This document shows positions 43,799 to 53,166 of a DNA stretch of 64,000 bases, piece after piece. How positions within the stretch are numbered: the first letter of the stretch is position 1; every line of letters starts with the position of its first letter. The DNA is from Rusavskia elegans (taxonomy: Eukaryota > Ascomycota > Lecanoromycetes > Teloschistales > Teloschistaceae): contig SAUG01000035.1 of the NCBI GenBank assembly GCA_011316305.1, positions 496,001 through 560,000 on the forward strand. Reading direction: 5' to 3'. Under the pieces are notes generated by a model. It was not told the origin of the DNA. It searched no databases and worked only from the letters and a program-made list of their open reading frames with translations. The translations under genes were made by a program, and so were the position numbers.

Positions 43799-44928
43799 GC
43801 CTCATAGCAGAGCAATCCATAGAGAGCAAGAGGGGCGGAATACTGGGTTGAGCGACAACATACTAGGAGAATCCATCATATTAACATACCCCGAACATAT
43901 GCAATCTTTCACCAGTGATGTTGCGATCGATCCTTACTCCCTACACCAGCCTTAAAACCCGGTATCCTTGACTCAAAGCCTTGGCAGGGTAGTGTATTGG
44001 CAGTATGGTGCGTGCCACAGTGGCTGACAGAGTCAGGGGTAGGGGGCCCACGTATTTCGCAACTTCTAGCGAGCTTGAGAGAGCACAGCGACAGTATTTT
44101 GACGATGGCGTTGCAGGGGTAGCCAAGTCATGTCTATTAAGGGCCAGTTTCAATGACTGGATTATTATGTAATCCTTACGTGGTCGAGTTTCTCGCGGCT
44201 TTTGAATTCTGCGTCCGTATTTTCCTGTACTTGGTTTGGCAATACTGGGGAGAAGACTTCTTTGGAAGCTCTTCAGTGTGCACCAGGGTCTGTTGGAAAT
44301 CCCACTGTTTTGCTGCATCATGTTGAGGATGAAGTACGTATACACCTACGCTCATGTCTGAGAGGGTATTTGTCAATGACTCGTTATGACCTCTTCGATA
44401 GCCATCTTTGTGACACGGGTATGGTACTATGACGTCCAGAAACCACCGAGTTTCATTCGAAGGCCTCACAGCTCCTTGTCAAGACCGACGAGTCCTCGGG
44501 CCACCTCGTGTCCTCCTCCAGCTTTTGCATCCGTGCATCGAGACCATATGACGGCACTCGACAAGTCCCATCCTTACGACAGTCATGAGGCGCCGCACGT
44601 CTCTTTCCCGTGAAACGTGGGCATCATGATCGGCATTCTTTTTCGCACATCACCTGAACACCCTCTTTGTCAGCGTCCGAGTATAGTTGCGATATAGATG
44701 GCATCCCACCGATGATGGTATGTTCTCATGACCTTGTGACGGAACATTGTACAACGGACTAAAGATGGATAAAAGGCCACGGCTTCCGCAGAATTCCTCC
44801 TTCTTGCTGAGAATCATCTGACAACCAACCGCAAGTCCTATCGCTCGCTTGTTAGCAACCTCAATTTGATCCAATACTTCCAGTCACTTCGGAGATACTC
44901 ACTTATCCTCTCGTTCGTCATCCACGCC
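43799..44928 (+). other. Intergenic, about 1.1 kb
   Basis: No gene supported. Short frames at 44176-44613 on both strands lack motifs. The F2 upstream block is not found before the next gene. Confidence 0.45.
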
Positions 44929-45399
44929 ATGGGCCAACTCATCTCACCCACAACTCCCGATCACCGACTCTATTATGCTCGAGAGGTCCCCATTTTCCCC
45001 AACCACCCACGACCTATCCGCATCCCCATTGGCACGTTCCATCTGCCACCTGTCCAGGTCGTCCTCACCCGTTACGAATCAGAGTATATCCTCATGCTCC
45101 ACTTCGAATTCAATATGGATTTAGAGGACATCTCCTGGCGAGTCAACCAACTCTGGAGACGCAAAGGCATCAGAATGTCACCTCAGGACGTTTCCGATAT
45201 CCTTGCCCAATCCGAGGAAGAGGCCCGAGACTTCGAGGACCATCCGTACCACTTCTATTCGAATCGGTACCTTGCGACTCTGGTGCAGCATCGTTGGAAG
45301 ATGAGCCAGTGTGACGATATGGCTCGTGCTAGGCAAGCGGAGGATGCGACCTTGCTTGAGAGGCCGAGAATGAGGAAGCGAGGATGTACAGTGTCTTAG
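44929..45399 (+). CDS. Diverged F2 relative with myristoylation-type start and CaaX-type end
   Basis: Single-exon 156-aa protein. The start is MGQLISPTTP: Gly2 and Ser6 fit the N-myristoylation consensus. The end is RMRKRGCTVS, where C-T-V-S fits a CaaX box (Ser last favours farnesylation), directly preceded by a polybasic stretch as in Ras-type proteins. The centre 'SEYILMLHFEFNMDLEDI' followed by SWRVNQLWRRKGIRMSPQDV aligns with the F2 core (copy 4: QYILFLRTFYTDITFNAL). It has no second exon and no intron. I infer a small peripheral membrane protein derived from or related to F2; lipidation is predicted, not shown. The ATG at 44929 is the first in frame; the TTG at 44866 was ignored. Confidence 0.6.
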   Translation: MGQLISPTTPDHRLYYAREVPIFPNHPRPIRIPIGTFHLPPVQVVLTRYESEYILMLHFEFNMDLEDISWRVNQLWRRKGIRMSPQDVSDILAQSEEEARDFEDHPYHFYSNRYLATLVQHRWKMSQCDDMARARQAEDATLLERPRMRKRGCTVS

Positions 45400-45959
45400 T
45401 GATGGTTGAGGATGTTTTCCCTCGTTGTCCTTATTACTCCAAGGTGTATGCAGGCTAGGTAGCACCTCGGCGACAGGGAATGGGTGAAGGATTTGACAGA
45501 CATGATGCATAGTAGGAGCATGACATTCTGGAGAACTTATATGATAAGGAGATCTAATCAGGCACATACCTTAGGCAATGTCAAACAGGATAAGTAATTC
45601 ATCTTATGCAGTGACGTTCGTCAAACAAAGTTGGGCGATTTGCTTGGTTATCGCGGTGATGCTCTTCAACACGGAATCGTCCCCTTCATCAATATCCGTC
45701 ACTTTCCCTGCCAATGACGTTTCCAGTTGCCAAGGTCGCCATAGGATCAAAATTCCACCTTCCAGAGCTAACGACCATACGATCGTAAACATCTCAGCGA
45801 CTACCATCTACCAGGAGAGTATTTCGTGACGCCACATAATGTCAACCGGTGTAGCAGCACAACCTAATGGTCCGTAACAAAACCCACACTCTTCCAAACA
45901 CAAGATCAGCGACCTAACAAAAAGTTCCCAACCTTCCCGAAATCTTCCTCCACCAATGC
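45400..45959 (+). other. Intergenic, about 0.56 kb
   Basis: Nothing supported. Confidence 0.5.
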
Positions 45960-46555
45960 GCCGACACAAACGGCAAAGCTCTCACCACATGGTACAAAGC
46001 GAAGCTCCACGCCCGCGATCTTGGACCTCCAGACTCCGCATCCCATCGAGCGATCGAACCTCAAACCAAACACAATCGCGATCCTCCAAATCCCGGAAAT
46101 CGAGCCCCCTAGTCTCCAGCACGCGCGAGCACGAACTCACCAAAATCACAACGCTGCGAGATATCACTTCGAAAAACACTAAGGATCGCATACGGCGGAT
46201 GAAGAATTCGCTATGCTTAAGCCGACGACAGGAAATGAGTGAAGCTTATCAATGGCTTTATTTCACAGTCGATGAGTAATATCCCGTGCACCGCCCGTAT
46301 AAGCAGCCTCTGATCTGCAAAGTGCTGGCGCGTGATGGTGTTTCAATACTGGATCCGCAATCATCGCCGGTAAACGGGGTTTCCAACCAGACTCGCTCAC
46401 CGCAAACGAAATTAGCGAAGTTTCCGCGTCGACGTCGGGTGCGCGTAGGCGCTGATGTTCGTTTCCACCCTTATGCTGCGACCGCAACGCATGACCAGAC
46501 AGCCGAAGCCGTCCAGGATGGCCGTGGAGATGTAGCTGGATGCTGGACCAAGTAA
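45960..46555 (+). pseudogene. F3 family pseudogene
   Basis: Fragments of the F3 protein encoded at 49.9-51.3 kb occur here in the correct order but in different frames. They are KALTTWYKAKL (matching KAFRHWYHTEY), TIAILQ...PP...ARARTHQ...FEK (matching TIAILEAWAAVP...SARARMIRD...YEK), and SEAYQWLYFTVDE followed at once by a TAA, then YPVHRPYKQPL, CKVLARDGVSIL (matching PVLARDGVTTL) and VRFHPYA (matching ERFHPYA). At least two frameshifts and one in-frame stop separate the pieces, so this is a decayed copy. It is tandem with two other F3 genes downstream. Confidence 0.75.
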
Positions 46556-47087
46556 TCACAGAGTCCATGAGACGCGGCAGACATCGGGGACTGAACGAAG
46601 CACAGCTCGAAACGAGGGAGTTGTGCGTGCATTACTTGAGCACATTGAGCACGCGAATCTCGTCATTAGGGTCATCGATAGAGGGTCATCTGCTGAAGAA
46701 AGCGAAGGTGATGCATCGGCGTCGGTAGGATGCAATGAAGGCGCACATGCTCAGGTCCTGTAGAGTATGCGTTTCGAGTTGTTTGGAAGTTTCTGTGTGT
46801 GGCATGGATGTCTACTCGGGAGAAAGGGTATGGACGTTGTCATTACAACGAGAAAATCACAACAGAATGTACCGTGGGTGATGCTGACTTGAAGTGAGTT
46901 AAGTCCATTATCAGCGCACCTTCTGAAAAGAGCCTGAGATGCGCACGCTTGTCATCCCTGCTATCCAATTATGTACAGTTGCCTTGAGCTCCAAAAGCTG
47001 TCTGCACAGTAGTCCATATCAACCCATATCTGCATAACGCCATGAGTGAATTTGAAAAGTCCCGAAGTCGATGGTGTGTACAGAAGA
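46556..47087 (+). other. Intergenic, about 0.5 kb
   Basis: Downstream of the F3 pseudogene; nothing supported. Confidence 0.5.
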
Positions 47088-48007
47088 CTATTCGTTCAGA
47101 GGACCATTGATTGCCGTCCATGACGACGTCGGCGGCGGCGGTAGTGGTGGTGTGGTATAGGCGCTCGAACAGCATTCAATCTCTCGCAGGCCTTCTATGC
47201 CTTCGGGGTCGAATTCGATATCCGGCGTGACGAGCTCATTCACATCCCTGTCCAACCATCCTTCATCGGCGCATTCATGCGTGCTGTGCATGGCGAGTTC
47301 GAGCCAGTCTCTAACCCGTCCTGCTCCTTGAAGACCGTCCTGCACGTTTCCTTCAAATCTTTCCCACCGATCGTGGTCCGATTCGGAGTCTGGATAGTCG
47401 TCTGCATAACTGCCTTCACCGTGGTAATCGCCTGGCCGAAAACCACCATTATTGTTTCCAACCAGCTCGTTAAACTTCTCGGTGGAAATCCGAACATCAT
47501 CCATGCTGTCGATGATCCAAGCTGAAGGTAGCGACTTTAACGCTCTCGATCGATCAGCTAATCGGATTTGTGCATCATCGTCGTACGGCCATGGTATTTC
47601 TTTCGTGCACCATGGCTGAGCAAGGGGCTGGTACCTGACAAACTCTCCATCCAATTGCTGGTATATCCAACAGCGAGCCTCATTCATCTCCTTTTGCATG
47701 GGGGCCGCAAGTATTTGGTGGTCTTGGAGCTCTAAGAGGGTGCCCTTAAGCAGGAGATCAGCGATGAGCCGAACCCGCGCGTACCGCCATTGTATGGATG
47801 CGAAGGGTATTGGCTCGTTTTCCCATGTGCTGATTACTTCGAGTGTCTCAGGGAGAAGTTCGTTTTTGTTGATCGGATTGGGAGGCGCTTTGCTGATGAG
47901 GATCTGTAATTCCCTCCTAGTGAACTTTGATAAATCCTTTCCGCGAGCGGAAGGCAGGAAGATGTCATGGTACCAATGTACGAAGGCTTTCTGCGTGCTT
48001 CTGGCAT
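47088..48007 (-). CDS. F3 family member, start unresolved
   Basis: The open frame from about 48007 down to the stop at 47088 encodes the F3 order: 'TQKAFVHWYHDIF', 'RRELQILISKAP', 'ISTWENEP', W-R-Y-A-R-V-R-L-I-A-D-L-L, then 'NEARCWIYQQLDGEFVRYQP'. Each segment aligns with the gene at 49.9 kb. The rest is acidic and low in complexity (SDHDRWERFEGN...) and ends with PPLPPPPTSSW. No ATG precedes the first conserved block in frame. A CACATAG acceptor at 48008-48010 suggests a short upstream exon, as in the 49.9-kb gene whose first exon is only 16 bp, but I could not identify it. Alternatively an internal ATG (47697-47699) gives a shorter product without the first motifs. Confidence 0.58.
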
Positions 48008-48368
48008 CTATGTGAAGGAAGTGATTCCAGGTACCGGCTACGTCCCGTGGGTTTTAGATTCAGTAAAGCTTGGACACGTCAAATGTTGCTCACAGTCAAT
48101 CTTCCGTTGTAAATCTGACTCCTTCGTTCGTGTTCTTCCTTCTCGTTGACGCTTGCGAGTCATATCGATTACAGCATCGACCCACTATTGACCAGAGTAC
48201 GCGGGTGGCAATGTGGAATCGAAAAGACGTGGTAAACACTGTACTTATGTCATGATTGCCATACAAGATGTGTCAACAGATATCGGGTATGCCCCACACG
48301 CTTCGGGCGATTACTATGCCAGATTGAGGGTTTATTTCGTTATTGTTGAATTTCCACTACAGGTGGCG

Positions 48369-48495
48369 TGGTCTAGATGGAGTGCGCTTCAGAGTTATCA
48401 GGTATCCATTGCAAGCCTCCCGGGTTCGATCCCGATGGCGGGCAAGTAGATCCGCATATTTTCTCTACCGCCGCTCGACCCCCACCACTTTTTTT
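48369..48495 (+). ncRNA. tRNA-like Pol III unit (A box, B box, T run)
   Basis: TGGTCTAGATGG (48369-48380) fits the A box exactly and GGTTCGATCCC (48423-48433) fits the B box, about 42 bp apart. A run of seven T at 48489-48495 could end Pol III transcription. The flanks do not form a proper acceptor stem (GGTGGCG cannot pair with the 3' side GGCGGGC) and the T stem is one base short, so it is not an intact tRNA gene. It may be a tRNA pseudogene, a tRNA-derived short interspersed element, or another Pol III RNA. Confidence 0.45.
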
Positions 48496-48585
48496 CTATT
48501 TTGCGCTGGACACCTTGATCCCTCAGATACAACAGGATGGTCTCCGTGAATCTTTGAATTTTTCCCATCGAACTAAGGAGAAGAT

Positions 48586-49060
48586 TTATACGGGAATTTT
48601 GCTGGACAATGCCGCCAGAGACACATGCTTGGGACAGATACTGGAGTTCGAAAGCAAGGAAAAAAATTCTACCTGATACTTAACCCCCATGGGCTTCGCA
48701 TTCAAGTCTAGTTTGGCAGTGCCGTCTTTGATGCATATGGCGACTTCTCCTCTCGTGTATTTCATCATTTCAACACTAGCACAGGATTGTTCTTTTGTGA
48801 TGGACGCCACACAGTCTGAAAGCATGATTTCGCCAGCATCCGTCATGGGCAAGTCATTCGCATATCAAAAATTCTCGTGGCCACACCAATGACTTGTTCA
48901 GGCATAGTTTTGAACATGGTTGCAAAGATATCATCGTCGTCGTCGATGGTGTTGTGTTATGGCGTAGTCAACACAAGGATGCCAAGCTCTTTTGCGCGAC
49001 AAGCGCAAACGCCGTGGATCCTTGGCACACATCCGCCTAGTCTCCAGTCAGGAGAAAGTC
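48586..49060 (-). other. Possible decayed coding region
   Basis: Minus-strand frames here read like protein over short stretches (CRAKELGILVLTTP, a stop, then HNTIDDDDDIFATMFKTMPE and, in another frame, MTDAGEIMLSDCVASITKEQ). The pieces are in a plausible order but broken by a stop and a frame change. I recognise no family. This may be a relic gene, or chance. Confidence 0.3.
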
Positions 49061-49902
49061 TCCAGCATCTTGTCATCATCAAGAGACTTGTCGCGACTGT
49101 CAAGGTTGATGGCTATGTTTGCATCCACTACGACCTGAGTGAACAGCAGCCGGCTATCTTGGTGCAAATCCATAGCGCTATGCAATACTGGCTGACCGTG
49201 CACTGCCCTTGGTCACCCAGCATCTCGTGGATCCTCCCTCCACATCATTGCTGTAATCGATGCCGTGGCCTTGAATGGCAGATGTTGCTACTCTGCCGTG
49301 CTATACTCTTGACCTGGCTGAGATGCCATGTGCTTGTCATTGCTGTCAGGAACCCGGGCTCTTCTGTACCAACGTGACCACATCGGCAAGATTGTTTGGC
49401 AGGTGACAGTGATGACCATGAGTCTCTTAGCGTACACGACACGCCAAACACTCGCGACCAAAGAGCTCAAGTCACTGGTGATCAAGTGTGCGCCCTGAGC
49501 ATCCGACTGCGAGTGGTTGCTTGGACCCGGCATTCTTGAAGTGTAGATACGCTTTCGGAAGGTGCAATCTCGGTCGGGAAATAAGTCCAATATAGGCTAC
49601 ACGACCTATCACTTTTTAGAGTGTCTCCTCTTTCACGCTGATGCATAACGCTTCTTATCTAGATTGTAGCTGTACAGCGAGTTCTGGACAATCGTTATAC
49701 TGAAAACCCCATATCGAGGGACCGGTTCTGTGCGCTCTCACCGCGATGCTAAAGCCATCCAGTCTTTCCGAAGCTCATTCACTTTCATCAACTTCACCCT
49801 TCACCTCAAAATGATCACTTTACTCCACCAGCAAGTCTCGTTTAGATTGGTCCGCATTGGAAGGCTATCCTGAACATCGCCATCTGATTGAATCGTCCGA
49901 TC
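49061..49902 (+). other. Intergenic, about 0.8 kb
   Basis: 5' flank of the F3 gene; no other supported feature. Confidence 0.45.
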
Positions 49903-51292
49903 ATGCCATTACCAGAAGGTATGACTTTTATGCTTATAGACGGCAAAGAAGACGAAAGAAACCCCATGCCTTCAATGAGTAGGCGAACACATATCAAAGT
50001 CAAGCCAGAACCCTGAAGATGATCCTAACATTTGTTCCACAGTACCAGAAGATGTAGACCAGCATGCAAACGCCAATTGGAAGGCCTTCAGGCACTGGTA
50101 TCACACCGAGTACACCAAAGTCTCCGGTGTAGTCATTTCGAAGCAGGCGGCGTTGGAAATGCAACGCCTTCTGGTCGGGCAGGATTGGCACCATCCGGTC
50201 AGCCGGGCTGAGCTCTGCAACGACACCATAGCTATTCTTGAAGCTTGGGCTGCCGTACCTTTGGTTCCCGGGACCAAGGAGTACAGATCTGCCAGAGCTA
50301 GAATGATTCGAGATATTATCTATGAAAAGCTGGCGGCATTCAACCGTCCACAGCCGCAACGATCCAGTGCGCTTCCTCTAATGCATCAATTATTGCCAGC
50401 AGACCCTACTCTGGCTGTACTGAATCTCACGAAAGGCGAAATATCTGTCGCTTACCGCTGGATTTACCAAACGGGCAGCCGCGAGTTTGCGAAATATCGA
50501 GCTTACAGGCAACCTATCTCTTACCCAGTCTTGGCCCGCGACGGGGTGACCACCCTTCCTGCTAGATTCTCGCAGGATAATGATCATCTATATGGAGCGT
50601 CTCGCGTTGCTCCATTTCCATCGATGAGAGCACCTCTCGCACCTCTGCCAGTCAACAAGTCAGTTACTTCAAACGAACGATTCCATCCCTATGCTCGTCC
50701 TCGGACCATGGCAAACCCGTTATCCCCACCGACTGTCAAAGAACATCCGCTTGCACTTCTCGTCGATGATCCCTCGGTTCCGAGCCCTGTCGAGGATCCC
50801 TCGTTTCAGACTCTTGTCATGGACAAAGTACCTTCCGAAACGAGCCCTTCCAACGAGATGACCTTAGACGAGCTCATCCAAGAAGCGAAGGACCAGCAAG
50901 CGATCATCGGCTACACGGAAGCTGTGAACCGAGGATTTCTCCGATCCAAAGGGCGCCGCGTGCAATGGGCCAATTGTCCACCTGAAAACTGTGAGCCTGA
51001 GCCTGAGCCAGAAGACGAAATGCTGAGCGTCCCTAAGCCAACACCTGTTGAACCTGAGCAAGCGGCAGAAGACATGGTGTTGCAGGTTCGTCGGCCAAGA
51101 CTCGTTGAGCCTGCGCAAGCGGCAGAAGACATGGTGTTGCATGTTCCTCGGCCAAGACCCGTTGAGCCTGTGCAAGCGGTACTGGAGGCGATGTTACAGA
51201 TCCCTCAAGTCCAACTTCGAGGAGGCTTCCCGAGCGTTGTGAGCTGCGATAGTGAGCAGTTCGAGCTTCTGAGATATCTTGACCGGTCATGA
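49903..51292 (+). CDS. F3 family member, best-preserved copy (2 exons)
   Basis: About 421 aa, no known domain recognised. Exon 1 is only 16 bp (49903-49918, MPLPE plus one base). A 124-bp phase-1 intron (GTATGA...CCACAG) joins exon 2 (50043-51292), giving MPLPEVPEDVDQHANANW. Conserved F3 blocks follow: 'KAFRHWYHTEY', 'KQAALEMQRLL', 'SRAELCNDTIAILEAW', G-T-K-E-Y-R-S-A-R-A-R-M-I-R-D, 'SVAYRWIYQTGSREFAKYRA' and 'NERFHPYARP'. The second half is disordered and includes three to four 19-residue repeats near the end (AEDMVLQVRRPRLVEPAQA type, residues about 345-405). No signal peptide or membrane span. Nearest paralogues: 47.1-48.0 kb (minus), the pseudogene at 46 kb and the gene at 14.3-15.8 kb. 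Confidence 0.7.
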
Positions 51293-51498
51293 ATCTCAGA
51301 TGCTCGACTGCATTTGCTTGCACCGTGTGTCCGGTCGTACGGCGGCTTGAGGCACGATATTGTCCCATCGAGGTATCGGTTGTCTTTTCCTCGAGGTCTG
51401 CTGGGTTGTCAAGGACCCACGCAGTTGAACACAGTACGAGGAGGGAAGGTGAGTAAGCTGTTACACATTCATAATGTTCTGTATTCATTACAACAGAG

Positions 51499-52858
51499 CT
51501 AGAGCTTCGGCTTGCCTACACCCCATATTTCTGCGGAAGGGTTATTGACATCCTTCCCTACGGTGCCTGGGGTCTCCGGCCCCGCTTTGCCAGGAGTCGC
51601 TGGATCTGCTGCTTTGGGCGATGGCTCTGGCCAGGAACCTGAAGAGCTGCTGGTGATCAATGAACTAGCCTTGATCAAAGTCTCCTCTGCTTCCTTCTCA
51701 ATGCGATTGATCAACTCCGCGCATGTTGGAATATCATGGATGAGCCCAATGACTTGACCCGCTGTCCAGACCTGCATACCCAATTAGCAACCGTGAAACT
51801 CGCTCATTATGAGAGAATGACAAACCCCATGATCAACATCCCCATTCAAAAACACCTCCCTCCCCCTCTTCCCACTCACAAACGGCGCCACATCCTCAAA
51901 CTTCCCACTCACACTCTCCCTCTCAACCTTCACCGCCTCCTTCGCAACCTTATTACTAAACAACCGACTCGTATTCCTCCACCTCCGCAACACCAACTCC
52001 GTATCCGTCTCCTTCGCCCGCACAATCGCCTCCTTCACCCGCACATGGATAGGCGCCTCAACCGTACACATAAACCTCGTCCCCATATTAACCCCCTCAG
52101 CCCCCAAACTCAACGCCGCCGCCAACCCCTGCCCGTCCGCAAACCCACCACTGGCAATAAACGGCACGCTCAAACTCTGCCGCGCCCTCGACAGCAAAAT
52201 GAAATTCGTGATATCGCTCTCGCCCACATGGCCCGCGCATTCGAAGCCGTCGATGGATAGGAAATCCACGCCCAGTTTGACGGCCGATTCGGCGTGTCGG
52301 ATTGTGGTGCATTTGTGCAGGATTATTGTGCCGGCGGCTTTGAGTTGCGCGATGACGGGGCCGGGGGAGTTGCCGGCTGTTTCGACGATGCGGATGCCTT
52401 CGGATATGATGACGGAGGCGTAGGCGTGGTAGTCGGGTGGGATGAGGGCGGGGAGGAGGGTTAGGTTGACGGCGAAGGGGGAGGTGGTGAGGGTGCGGCA
52501 TTTACGGATTTCGGAGCGGAGGGCTTCGGGGGTGGGTTGGGTTAGGGCGGTGAGCTGAGGTCGCTTGTGTCAGTGGTTGATTGAGGAAGATTAGATGGTG
52601 TGGGGTGAAGATGGGAGGGGAGGTACGATTCCTAGGCCACCGGCGTTGCTGACGGCGCTGGCGAGTTCGGCGTAACCGACCCTGCGAGGGAAGTCAGTTG
52701 GTCTATGTTGTGGTTAGGGAATGGGCCATCGAACCATTGCATGCCACCCTGAACAATTGGTACTGTAGAACTCAGTCAGCAAGAGAGTTCGGTATGCGCT
52801 TGCAGAGCTCCTCGCCTCGTATCCCAAGCTTCTTTGTCAAGGCAGTAGTGAACGGCAT
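51499..52858 (-). CDS. Nitronate monooxygenase (2-nitropropane dioxygenase family)
   Basis: FMN-dependent flavoprotein, 375 aa, that oxidises alkyl nitronates such as propionate 3-nitronate. Five exons: 52816-52858, 52735-52762 (28 bp), 52627-52681, 51826-52554 and 51499-51771. The rebuilt start reads MPFTTALTKKLGIRVPIVQG and continues GMQWVGYAELASAVSNAGGL, the family N-terminus. Later 'FAVNLTLLP', 'VETAGNSPGPVIAQLKAAG', 'KCTTIRHAESAVKLGVDFLS', 'GFECAGHVGESDI' (catalytic His), 'PFIASGGFADGQGLAAAL' and 'GAEGVNMGTRFM' are all in place. The first intron has no GT donor; the frame requires a GC-AG intron (GCGAGG...CTACAG). The C-terminal 50 residues are a Ser/Pro-rich extension. Fits class I fungal NMOs. 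Confidence 0.9.
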
Positions 52859-53166
52859 CTTGACCGGTAACGTCTGGTCGCTTCAAACAGAATTTCGGAT
52901 GCTTGCACTTTGGTGTTGTAAGTCGGCAAGGAAAACTATTTATCAAACCCCGATCCCATGTTTCGCTTCACAGCAGACACTCATCATTGCAAGCTTGTTG
53001 TTATTGTGTGAGATATGGGTATCACGAGAGGTCGTTCAAATGACAATCAAGCAGATGCCGAGGTACGTCCTATTCAGGTAATTCTTGGCCGCGTTTATGT
53101 CCGGCTACTCCCGGCTTGATTATTCTAAACTGATATGCGCACAAAATTGGAGTGGATTGCTTCCGG

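Noticed and set aside
48361..48444. Intact tRNA gene
   Set aside because: A and B boxes are present but the acceptor and T stems do not pair and no convincing anticodon arm can be drawn.
51736..52260. 174-codon plus-strand frame rich in Pro, Arg and His
   Set aside because: Antisense shadow of the nitronate monooxygenase exon; biased composition from complementary GC-rich codons.
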